64,000 nucleotides of DNA from Amphiura filiformis (lineage: Eukaryota; Echinodermata; Ophiuroidea; Amphilepidida; Amphiuridae): NCBI RefSeq assembly GCF_039555335.1, contig NC_092628.1:102260647-102324646 (forward strand), written 5' to 3'. Under the pieces are notes generated by a model that had not been told where the DNA came from, ran no database searches, and was given only the letters and a program-made list of their open reading frames with translations. Below are positions 42,150 through 52,268 of the stretch, piece by piece; the stretch's first letter is position 1, and the number at the start of each line of letters is the position of its first letter. The translations under genes and the position numbers were made by a program.

Positions 42150-43480
42150 GATCTGGAGAGCCGTCAACAAGCCGTTTCGTGGGAAAAGCAGTGGCCCAAG
42201 TCACTTGTGATCAAGCCGTCAGCCCTGATGGTGAAAGCTAAAGTAGTGCGTTACTTTCTCATTGGATTTCTGTAGCTCAATGTTTGAAATATTAAATCTA
42301 CAATCCTACAAATGCATCTATTTGTTGTTACTGCTTATTAAAAATTTAGATGGTTAATAGCCATAAGCAATAACTAGAGTGATAACAAATTTAGTTAGTT
42401 GTTGAGATATTGACGTTTAAAAAGGATACTTTGTATATTCCCAGCAAACACAAAACGTTTTCGACATCATTCGCAAAAGGTATAAAAGGTTGTCAGAAAA
42501 CGTTTAAATGTCGGGTTATATAAAGGGTACATTAATGGTATACCATGTTTTCATTACATTAAATAACATTTGTTGGTAATTAACTGCACAGCAAACACAA
42601 ATGTTTTACAGAAAACATTTAAATGTCGGGTTAAAGGGTATAAAAACGTTTTAATAACATTCCAAAAACATTTTTGAAAACTTGGTACAAATCATTCTAA
42701 ACCGAATGTTATTTTGGAGTTGAAAAAATATTTTGCAAAAAATGTTTGCCCAAAATATTTACAATAACGTTTTTAAAATGTTTTCACGACCTTTATATAA
42801 CACGACATTTAAATGTTATTAAAACGTTTTGTAAAAAACATTTTAAGAACATTTCTGTGTTTGCTGGGTGCAAATATTTTAACATAATGTTATTTAAGTG
42901 TTGACAAAATATTTGGCCAAAAATGTTTGCAAAGATAGTTTACAATGACATTTCGAAAAATATTGTTGTAGTGTGTTTTCATTTAAAACGATTTCATGAC
43001 CTTTATATAACCGGACATTTTAATGTTATTAAAACGTTTTTACCTAAACCAAAACCCAAAATATAAGTTATTTAAAACGTTTAAAAAAAGTTTTTGTGTT
43101 TGCTGGGCTACACCTGAAATATCATTAAAAAGTTAATATATGATTTTATTACCCCTTTTCTTATTCCATTTTGAAAGTGAAACTATAAAATTGAGAAGTT
43201 AATTCCACCATTGCTAATAACTTCACAATACACTCTTTTAGATGCATAAAATATACTTCTCTATCTTTTGTGCACCTGATGCACTGGTCCGTCAAGGTTT
43301 GTGACATTTAAATGACTTTTGTGGCCGAACCAAATAAGGGGGTCTGGCATTTTGCATGGGGTTACAATAATTGTCTGTTTTGTTTGACTGAATCATAGAC
43401 ATTAGCAGACAGATAATACATTTTGAGCACTAAAAAACCCTTTATAATGCATGAAAATATCACCATTGGTCCGTGAAATG
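42150..43480 (+). repeat. Diverged 1.2 kb dispersed repeat, sense copy, interrupted
   Basis: Counterpart of 39250-40490 in the opposite orientation (AGCCGTCAGCCCTGATGG, TCTCATTGGATTTC, GCTCAATGTTTGAAATA, AGACAGATAATACATTTTGA). It is split at 42440-43107 by the AACGTTTT-rich element, which the other copy lacks. Confidence 0.6.
42440..43107. mobile_element. AACGTTTT-rich TIR element, copy 2 (668 bp, complete)
   Basis: Begins CCCAGCAAACACAAAACG and ends in the complement-type GTTTTTGTGTTTGCTGGG, giving about 16 bp terminal repeats. A second internal left-end-like copy (CAGCAAACACAAATGTTTTA) starts near 42590, so the left end is duplicated. It is dense in AAAACGTTTT/AACATTTTAA words. The insertion is confirmed by its absence from the homologous repeat near 39.7 kb. 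No obvious TSD. Confidence 0.75.
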
Positions 43481-44225
43481 GGAAAATATTTTGTTCAATA
43501 GCAGGGTCTGATTTTGACCCCCTATGAAACTAAATCAAAATATAAATATCCCATTGTTTTTACTAGTGTTATGGCGCTATTTTCTTTTAGTTAACCAATT
43601 ATTTAAATATATCGCTCCGCGGTCTTTCTCTCATCGATCCTGAATGTCGAATCTTGGTATTCGACGGCCAGCTAACGAAGGGACAACATTGCACTAGCGT
43701 ATTCAATCCATAATCTATGTTGTGATACTTTGTTGATATTTGATGATGCTAAATTAAAGATTCTTGTGAAGTTATATTTTGTTATCCATCTATTTCTCTT
43801 CGTGTATTTAGCGAGTTTTCCCCGTGAAACTTTGAGATCCTTCGGCCATCTATTATGGCGTGAAATCAACATTAACCACAAGTACTAAGCATGGCACAGT
43901 ACAAGACGCGCTAGATGTTTGATGAGAGGTTAACTTTGGCGTCAACACAAAAGCGCCGCAAATACCACAGATAGTTGTGTACGGTGTAGTTAATGGTACT
44001 GGCGCGGGCCCGGAAGATTTAAACCATAGCGAGATATGGGCGACCAATCACAAGGCAGATCCATTACATCATGGCCAATTTCCATAGAGTCCCGTGTTAA
44101 AAATCTTAACCGCAAGGCAAAGTCAGTGCAGGCCCATATAGGGAAAAAGTGTGAACTAACTTTTCGCCCTCTCTTTTCACCTTTTCACCCTTTAGATGAC
44201 GAACAAGCGTCTTTCTCTTCTCCCT
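43481..44225. other. No gene recognised
   Basis: No motif in the short frames; no repeat partner found. Confidence 0.3.
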
Positions 44226-44227
44226 CC

Positions 44228-44530
44228 CTCTACCTTTGTCCTGTTACAAACCGCCTTTCTTGTATGTGCCGCCCGTCACAAGCCGCCCCCTTGTGATAGG
44301 TCACCCTGTAGGCATATTAGACTTGTACATTTCCACCCCTCTTTTATCTTGGTTACAAGTTGACCATGTGCCGCCATCACAAGCCACAACTCCCCTTGTA
44401 TGTGTCGCCCCATAAGCCGCCCTCCTTGTATAAGCCACCCTGTAGGCAGAATAGTGCTCTCTCTCCCACTAATTATTGCCTGATTACACGCCAACCCTAC
44501 TAAAATGTGCCGCCCTTATAGGTGATAAGC
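44228..44530. repeat. Diverged tandem of CCGCC/CTTGTAT units
   Basis: Words such as TTGTATGTGCCGCC, CACAAGCCGCC, CACCCTGTAGGCA recur with a spacing near 150 bp (CACCCTGTAGGCA at 44303 and 44447). It is followed by a T-rich/C-rich tract and a G12 run to 44652. Confidence 0.5.
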
Positions 44531-45435
44531 GTGATTTTCTTTCTTCTTTCCCCCTTTTTTCTTTCCTTCTTTTTTTCTTTTTTCCTTTTTTCTTTTCTTT
44601 TCTTCTTCTTTTTTTACCGCCCCTTTATTTACTCGGGTGGGGGGGGGGGTCTGGCGCCCCAAAGCCCCCCCAAATACGCGCATGGATACAGATGTGAAAA
44701 TCTATCAGTTGCACACAAATCAATATAAATCAGAGTTTTATGCTTAAATGTAATAGCCAGAGTATGCAAAATGGGCAAGTGGACTACGGAGAAGTCTATC
44801 TTTCACCAGAATAACTGATTGATGGATCTCGTGTAAGTTTGCTTTATACGCATTTATGACTATCTAGGAATCAGCCCTATGTAATAAGAAGGTCATAACT
44901 GGTTTAGTTGCTGAGATATTGTCCTTTTAAAAGGGTACTTTGTAAAATAACCTGCTATTGACCAAGTTAGGTCGCAAAATTTTCGGCAAAAAAGGGAATT
45001 TGAATTTTTTGCTGTGACCTCACTTTGAGGGGCGCAAACGGTACCCATGAACAATTGTAGAACTAAATTCAAGAGGTTGGGCGTACACTCGGTAAGTAGC
45101 ATGGACTGACCCGTTTGCGAATTTGGCCGCCATTTTGGACTCAAGTACACTTTTACATCTAGATCTATTTTGATCATCATGCTTCATTGAACATACAAGC
45201 ACCTTTGAAGTTTTTTTAGAAGTTGTATACTATGACCAAAATGACACATGGATTAATTGTGTCATTTCATCATTTTTTTCAAAGATAGTTATACGTAGAG
45301 TTTGGTCATTTTGGGTCACATGGTTAATGTATTATCATTTTTTTTGTTTCGCACATTTGTTAAACGATATCTTCATAAAATTTGAAGGCGAAATAAAATA
45401 TCGAGAAGTACAAATGTAAACAAAAGTTCTCACGA
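44531..45435. other. Homopolymer-rich tract, then repeat fragment
   Basis: 44540-44660 is T-rich ending in a G-run. 44900-44945 matches the GCTGAGATATTG...TTTAAAAGGGTACTTTGTA block of the 39/42 kb repeat. The rest has no feature. Confidence 0.35.
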
Positions 45436-45439
45436 CTTA

Positions 45440-45760
45440 CATTGTGGAGGTTGATGGCCTGAGATCAGCATCCACTGGTCTTCAATGCCGACTGATGTTG
45501 GTTTTGTTGGTTGCGGGAGATTGGGTCATCTGACCGGAAGTAGCAACTGATGTTGACCTCCGACGGCCAGATGAATGGATGACCAAGTCATAGGTGGGTG
45601 GGAGGTGGTGCGTCCCTTGTCTCTGTTAAGATCACGCTCATTGCGTTTGATTTGGATAGCTTCCTTGACGCCTCTGCGAAACCAGTTCTCTTCCCTGTCC
45701 AGAATTTTGACCCCTTCCCAATCAATAGAGTGGGTGGAATAAAATAGTTCCATAACATTC
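45440..45760 (-). mobile_element. Penelope-like element C-terminal fragment
   Basis: The - strand reads THSIDWEGVKILDREENWFR then RGVKEAIQIK and LNRDKGR, the conserved block after the GIY-YIG core in Penelope-like polyproteins, followed by a short degraded tail. No RT remains in this copy. Confidence 0.75.
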
Positions 45761-46335
45761 TAACACTATAAACATGATTTATTAAGGATTTTAGGGAATT
45801 TTGGGATTTTGGCCGCCATCTTCGTGATCTTGGATTCGGAAAAAAAAAAATCGAGATGGCCCGTGGGCTGTTTTTGATCCTTTCAACCCAATCAACATAT
45901 GTACCAAAGTTCTGGTAAGGGAAAGTGTTAGATTTTTCCTGGGATGAACCTGCCTACCTTCTAGAAAAACATCGTACATGTCAATGAACCATTATTTTAT
46001 ACCGCAAGATGATGCATGATAGATGACTGGGTTATTGTAGGAAAATTAAAGAAAACAAAACACTATTAAACCAATCAAAACATTTTCCAAAAGTTTAAAC
46101 TGACTTTCAGCACAAAAATTCACTAACCTTGAATTTTCGATGTGTGACACACATCTACATCAGAAGAAGTCCTAAGATGTTGTGATGGACTTGCCTTTTT
46201 GTTGATCTTTGGCAACTTTTGGTCGAATGAGGGCGTTGTATAAAGTTGGCAATTCCAGTCCTTGATCGCAATTTAGTTCTGGCGATTTCTTCTTGATCTG
46301 GAGGGCCTCCCGCACTAAACGGGGGTACCTATCAC

Positions 46336-47442
46336 CAACGCTCTGCAGGGTCTATTGTTCTATTGTTTCCGATTAGAGCGCTGACATATTGGAAAATGTT
46401 GCCAATCAAAATTCATGAGAGTGTACATTCAACGTCCAGTTTGCGAAATTGGGTGAGTTGTGTTTGGTAGGTGTGAAATACATCTGACTGGGCGTTTTAA
46501 TTACGTAACGAATAAAGGCATTGACATCATCGAATGGCTGCCCAGTGCTGTTATGTGTTTAGTTATTATATAGGCCTAATAATTATTATTAAATGTATTC
46601 ATCATTCCTTTCTTTTCCCTTCTCTGTACTTATTCTTTCCTAGGCCTACACTTTATCACTCCCTCCCTCTCATTGTGCCCTCTCACCCTCGCTCTCTCAT
46701 TCCCATCATTTTCCTTATATTTCTATTTATCTACTTGTCTTTATTATATCTTTTTATTTCTCCCTTCCTCCAGCCCTCTCTCATTCTCCATATCCCCTCC
46801 TCTCCTCTTCTTCCCTCCTCCCCTCCCAAGACTTCTCACAGAGGTGAATCTGCCCCTCCCCAACCCCCTCCCCTCTTTGGGTACGCCACTATTTCTATAC
46901 CAATCTCCTTCTTAAAATAAAATAAAATGGGAATTTCTTAAAAACAACCTTTATAGGCCTATACTTATTATACTTACATGTATACGTATAGCGATTACCA
47001 TTATAGTGTAATATAGATATATGGACTGGACATGGCAGCCTTCATACATTCTAATGTTTAATCGATCAGCAAGAGCATTCAATTTATTTAAATGAAACGC
47101 CTAACGTCAGGTGGGTGGTAAAGATGATTGCATCGACAGCTAAAGCCTCCTTATAGAATTCAGACCCACACAAGCACACATTTGGGATACGTGAGTACAA
47201 TGGTACCACTTTACTCATGACTGCCCTTACACATGACTGTAGTGTGGTCACTTATTGATACTCGCCTGTTGTGTAGAGCGTTAATATGATGCCGGATCAG
47301 TGACCAATTTAATGGCGGAACCCCGTTATTCGAAACAATGGTACCACTTTTATGAATAGCCTGTCGCAACTTCTAATCGGCATCAAACGAACAAAAGATT
47401 ATATAATCTATTGCGACTCTATTTCTATTTAAAAGCTCTTTG
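46336..47442. mobile_element. hAT-like element (1107 bp), copy 2, 8 bp TSD
   Basis: CCTATCAC flanks both ends exactly (46328-46335 and 47443-47450). Colinear with 26438-27490, with a ~50 bp extra pyrimidine-rich segment near 46730-46790. It interrupts the Penelope-like reading frame between the GIY-YIG region and its C-terminal block. Confidence 0.88.
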
Positions 47443-47450
47443 CCTATCAC

Positions 47451-47940
47451 TATCATCCTTTGCTAACACCTTTGTGGATTCCCAGTCAATGTTGTGGTGA
47501 GACTCTGTTTTGTGCTCTGCAACATCAGAGGGTTTGCGGCTGGGGGCAGTTGACTTGTGCTCCTTCAGTCTATCTCCGAGTTGTCTACCTGTCTGGCCGA
47601 TGTATGAACTTGTACATTCGCCGCAGGGTATCTCGTAAACCACACCTGATTTTTTCTCAGTTGGAGTGGGATCCTTAGGTGAGACTAATAGTTTTCTCAG
47701 CGTATTGTGCTGTCTGAAGCTTGTAGCAACACCGTAGGATTTGAAAATACGTGATGTAGGTCGACGATTTCTTTCCCTCTACTTGGTTGGCAGTAGTAGG
47801 AGGGTCAGGAGTGTTCTTACTTTTGTCCTTAGCTTTGGCTAAACCGAAAGTCCAATTGTGGTAACCACAACGTCCTAACGCGGACTTGATATGTTCAACT
47901 TCCTTCACCCTTTCCTCGGGGTCTGTCACCGCTATTTCAG
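47451..47940 (-). pseudogene. PLE linker and GIY-YIG endonuclease domain
   Basis: The - strand reads HIKSALGRCGYHNWTFGLAK (linker after RT) and, in another frame, VYEIPCGECTSSYIGQTGRQ then LGDRLKEHK, the GIY-YIG-type nuclease core (here Y-E-I-P-C...YIG, R, H-K). The frameshift between the two and the downstream insertion make it non-functional. Confidence 0.75.
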
Positions 47941-47999
47941 TTCAGTGACATTACTCGTTGACTGCCGATAAAACGCCCAATAAAGACCGCGCCGGCCAG

Positions 48000-48430
48000 T
48001 TAAAGTACATGCCATATCACACCACTCCACACCATACATAAATTCTCCCAGTCACATTTCCCAAATATGAAATTAAAAAAAGTCAAATTTTAATTTACTT
48101 CTTTTAAAGTTTGGCAGAGGCGGGGTTCGAACTCACGGCGCAACGCTTAGTACTCTATGAGCCCAGCGCCTTAGACCACTAGGCCACTTGTCTTCTTGTT
48201 ATTCAGCTGAAACTTATTTAAAAATATAATCGCAACTTCAACATAGGCCTACCACGTGACAAGCAAAGGCAGAAAACGTATTATATTTTGGAATTTTATC
48301 TGCTTAAAACATTAATGTGTATTATAATAGAGCTACCATTATTTATATTGTTGAATTCTCAAGCGCATAGAGACAATTAATACGAGCGTCCTATGATACA
48401 TACACAATACATAAAATCGATTTTGATCTT
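48000..48430 (-). repeat. Repeat with tRNA-like head, second copy
   Basis: Homologous to 40050-40490. The complemented tRNA-like part (48112-48190) reads TGGCCTAGTGGTCTAAGGCG and GAGTTCGAACCCCGCC, retaining A- and B-box-like words without acceptor pairing. It is bracketed by direct repeats GATAAAACGCCCAATAA...CCGG(C/T)CAGTTAAA at ~47963 and ~48449. Confidence 0.55.
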
Positions 48431-49495
48431 CGGTATTTCTCGGTGACCTCCGATAAAACGCCCAATAACGCCGGTCAGTTAAAAAAAATGCTTAAGTACA
48501 TGCCCTATTGAGATAAGCAATCCTTTTGTGATATGTCCATTCATCCATATAATAATAGCAATCAGATTTTTGGATGGATGTTTTACACAGTGATTGGAGA
48601 AGAAGCTATGTAAATAATCAAAAGTACATGTCTACAAATTGACAAGGACAACTCCTTTTGTCAAAATTGTTTTCACCTATTGCTCAGTATGTTAATTAAT
48701 CCGATTAATTACGTAATTTCGCCAGCGTATGATATATCAGTACTAATATGTAGGCCCAAGGAGGTTAGATATAGAAAGAAGAGGAAATAGATTACGTATC
48801 GCATATTGGTCCTTTGTGCCTATTAGAGTTTCCGCCAAGAGGATGAAGAAAAAAAGGAAGGGGGGGGGAGAGAGAGAGCGGGAGAGGGAGACCGATGGAG
48901 TCACAGGGCTCTAAATTACATAGGCGTAGATCGGGGGGGGGGGGGGGTAAATGCCACAATATTTTGCCAGGGGATGGTCAATATAATCACCCCCAATATT
49001 GACGCCTGTGTATTGGTTTGTGTCGAAATTAACCTCATATTTGGCCATTTTATAGCCACAGAATGCCATTTTAGCGCTTTGCGCGAATTTATTCCACTTT
49101 TGTCCCATATTTCACCAGTTTAGTTTCAATAGGCCTATGCTAAAATTTTCGCGCGCATTTGTACCATAAGGTTCACTGTACTGGGTACTTTTAAAAAATC
49201 CTAACCTAACCTAAAACATAACTTTAACCCTTAGATTGGAGCTCTACTAGAAGTAAAAATATAGATTGTGAGAATACAATAGAGGCCCTGCATGAAATTA
49301 TTGATTGGCTCCAAACAAAGGTTTTCAACCGGTGTCCTTCACCGTAGTTATGGCGGAGTGCAGTCCATTCAATCAAATGTTGTCATCAACCTATTTGATC
49401 GTAGTGCAGGATTATGTGTGTGAGACGAACTGTCACGGTAGATTGCAATCATGCTTTTGTTGAATGCATTTGAGTAGTCCGCCATATTTACGGGA
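48431..49495. other. No gene; G-run repeat remnant
   Basis: AG-rich 48840-48895 and a G16 run at 48932 next to CATAGGCGTAGATC, similar to hAT-like ends elsewhere; GACGCCTGTG at 48999 may be the other end, but no TSD was found. Confidence 0.35.
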
Positions 49496-49499
49496 TGAT

Positions 49500-49895
49500 A
49501 CGTCGCATGCAGAGGATGATTTAAGGAAGCCCCATCATGCACTGTAAAAGTGTTATCACTAGAGTTTCAACAGCCACTTTACTTTTCAAATCCCATTGAA
49601 CTCTGTGCAAAAGATGTTGTTTTAGAATTGCCCGTGTGTCATTATTAGTTGGTCGATTTCAGATCTAAAGTGATGTATGCACGAAGGATCATTCACACCT
49701 TCTGTAGATAACATAAAATGTGAAATCGACCAACCTTTTAAAGGTGTTTATACTGTAAATATATCTGTCCAAATTCAAATTTAACCATGCACGTGTGTAT
49801 GCAGTGGGCGGGCAGTGGTGTCATGTTCACTCACGCAGCTGTGCTAACCGCAAGACTTGCTGGGAAGTGCTTAAATCATCCTCTGCGTCGCATGC
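49500..49895. repeat. Inverted-repeat element (~395 bp)
   Basis: GCATGCAGAGGATGATTTAA near 49505 pairs with TTAAATCATCCTCTGC near 49872; inside, TTGGTCGATTTCA (49651) pairs with TGAAATCGACCAA (49723). Likely a decayed foldback DNA element. Confidence 0.5.
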
Positions 49896-50009
49896 AAGGC
49901 CTCTATATGACATGATGAACATAGTCATTGATGCATCAGTTTTAAAATAGACTAGGCGGTTACCCATATTTGGCGGCTCTCGGCTGATGGTGACATGCCC
50001 ATATGACAA

Positions 50010-50825
50010 TTTTTACTAATTTGACCTCAGATGACCCCAGGGTGACATTGGATGACCCCAAAATGACCTAAACTTATAACTCTAAATGTTGACTGTACCT
50101 ACCAAGTTTCATGCCCATATACGAGCTTTTACTAATTTGACCTCAGATGACCCGTGGTGACCTTGGATGACCCCAAAATGACCTTCAAAAAATGCTGCTT
50201 TAAATGTTGACTGTACCTACCAAGTTTCATGCCCATACGACACTTTTTAGTAATTTGACCTTAGATGACCCCTGGGAGGGGACCCCGTGGTCGGATGACT
50301 TAACGAACATAGACATCTTCTTGCCAGGACAGAACTACACCCACCCACCGAGTTTGAGCCCCGTAGGACCTAGTTTCATGCCCATATGACAGTTTTTAGT
50401 CATTTGACCTCAAATGACCCCTGGGAGGGAGCCCCGGGGTCGGACGACTTAACGAACATAAACATCTTCTTGCCAGGACAGAACTACACCCACCCACCGA
50501 GTTTGAGTCCCGTACGACCTAGTTTCATGCCCATATGACAGTTTGTAGTCATTTGACCTCAAATGACCCCTGGGAGGGGCCCCGGGGTCGGATGACTTAA
50601 CGAACATAAACATCTTCTTGCCAGGACAGAACGTCACCCACCCACCGAGTTTGAGTCCCGTACGACCTAGTTTCATGCCCATATGACAGTTTTTAGTCAT
50701 TTGACCTCAAATGACCCCTGGGAGGGGGCCCCGGGGTCGGATGACTTAACGAACATAAACTTCTTCTTGCCAGGACAGAACTACACCCACCCACCGAGTT
50801 TGAGCCCCGTACGACCTACGACGGC
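50010..50825. repeat. Satellite array with DR4-type half-site pairs
   Basis: Early units (50010-50250) repeat at ~117 bp and contain GTTTCATGCCCATA. Later units (50256-50825) repeat at 148-149 bp and add CTTCTTGCCAGGACAGAAC, CACCCACCGAGTTTGAG and CCGTACGACCTAGTTTCATG. Each unit has TGACCT-N4-TGACCC (starts 50022, 50138, 50256, 50405, 50554, 50702). The later units are highly similar, so expansion is recent. Frames across the array are not genes. Confidence 0.85.
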
Positions 50826-50978
50826 CTCACATTAGCAGTCACAGACAAAACCTAAATCTACAGAATATATCCATTACTCGTCGATACTCGAAAGAGCTCA
50901 AAATAAATAACTTAGAAAATTTTCTTGATGTCCTTTAACATGTTTTCATAGTTAACCATCGTTAGCCATGGATATCTA

Positions 50979-51698
50979 TCATGAGAACTGACCGGTGACT
51001 AAGTCCGATTTATTGGGACGTTTATCGGCAGTCAACGAGTAATGAAATAATGTCCTGATGACACTTAATTTGTGAGCGATAGGATGGTGTGAATCAAAAT
51101 GGAGGTATTGATCCGTATGTGTAGGTTTTCTGTAAATGGAGATGCTCACGGATCCGTCGGCGTTTCGCAAGACTTTGGTGTCCAAAAATGCAAGGAAACC
51201 GTCTACTTCCGCTTCGCTGGTGAATTTGATATGCGAATTATGACTGTTGATATGTTCGGTGAAAATTTTCACATCAGTTTCGCGAATGATAACGTAAGTG
51301 TCGTCCACATAACGAAGCCACACGGAAGGTTTGACGGGCGAATTGCGTAAAGCGGTGATCTCAAAATGTTCCATGTACAGGTTTGCGATAACCGGACTGA
51401 CCGGGCTGCCCATAGCACAACCCCCACATTGTTGATAAAATTGTCCTCGGAAAACAAAGTAGGTAGTACTGAGGCAAAATTCCAATAGTTGTATCACTTG
51501 GTCAGCCGTGCGACCTGTCTTTGCTTTCCAGCTGGTGTCCTTCTTTAATAAATCCTTCACTACATCTATCGCGCTCTCCACAGGGACACTCGTAAACAAA
51601 GCGGATACTTCGTAAGAAATCTGGATTTCACCCGGCTTGAGACACAAGGATGATGAAATCACCATAACTAAATCGCGATCAAGGACTGGAATTGCCAA
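50979..51698 (-). CDS. Penelope-like reverse transcriptase core (truncated)
   Basis: A 239-codon open frame. It starts inside the RT (SLCLKPGEIQISYEVSALFT, motif A region), then VIQLLEFCL, GGCAMGSPVSPVIANLYMEH (motif B), WLRYVDDTYVI (motif C, catalytic YVDD), FLAFLDTKV and IYRKPTHTDQYLHF, ending after LTADKRPNK. It uses a telomerase-like RT fold, copying the element RNA at a nicked target (known for the family). The N-terminal PADKGRA block and the start codon are missing, so the first Met is not a real start. Intact motifs suggest a fairly recent copy. Confidence 0.8.
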   Translation of the reverse strand: MAIPVLDRDLVMVISSSLCLKPGEIQISYEVSALFTSVPVESAIDVVKDLLKKDTSWKAKTGRTADQVIQLLEFCLSTTYFVFRGQFYQQCGGCAMGSPVSPVIANLYMEHFEITALRNSPVKPSVWLRYVDDTYVIIRETDVKIFTEHINSHNSHIKFTSEAEVDGFLAFLDTKVLRNADGSVSISIYRKPTHTDQYLHFDSHHPIAHKLSVIRTLFHYSLTADKRPNKSDLVTGQFS

Positions 51699-52268
51699 CC
51701 TTATACAACGCCCTCATTCGACCAAAAGTTGCCAATGATCAACAAAAGGGCAAGTCCATCACAACATCTTAGGACTTCTTCTGATGAAGATGTGTGTCAC
51801 ACATCGAAAATTCAAGGTTAGTGAATTTTTGTGCTGAAAGTCAGTTTAAACTTTTGGAAATTGTTTATTACCAGCACGTATGAACTTACATTCGAGAATC
51901 AAAACATTGATATCGAGAATGTTTTTGCATGATTGTATAGATTATTTTTGGCCCAAACAGGTTTTTAAATGTTTCAAATCAACAAAATGTATGTCAAGTT
52001 AATATGCAAAGAAATGGGGGAGGAGGGGAGGTATTTATTTTTTAACCCTTTATGTAATACTGCGCATAAAAAGTATCCGTACACTTAAAACAAATCAATA
52101 TCTTATAGACACTAAACCTAAATTACCAAGTGAATAATCATAATTGGAAATTTAAACTTATGATCTCAACACAAAATTAAGACGTACCTCAAATTTTCGG
52201 GCACAACTTTGACGTTCAGCTGGAGACTGGCAACCCAAGTTTGGGATCAGTGACCTTTTGGACACTTG

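Larger units (their letters stand above)
46090..51880 (-). mobile_element. Composite Penelope-like element, head-to-head, with two interruptions
   Basis: On the - strand the order is RT core (51698-50979), an unrelated interval, PLE linker and GIY-YIG (about 47940-47451), a hAT-like insert, and the PLE C-terminus plus 3' UTR (46335-46090; REALQIKKKSPELNCDQGLE). The same C-terminus and 3' UTR reappear in + orientation at 51680-51880 (ELPTLYNALIRPKV ... CTTCTTCTGATGAAGATGTG), making ~180 bp inverted termini. Inverted or tandem terminal copies are known for Penelope insertions. A 35 bp piece of the RT end (CATTACTCGTTGACTGCCGA) also recurs inverted at 47949. Confidence 0.7.

Noticed and set aside
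50449..50700. 83-codon - strand frame
   Set aside because: Read-through of the satellite array; its internal repeat follows the DNA period.
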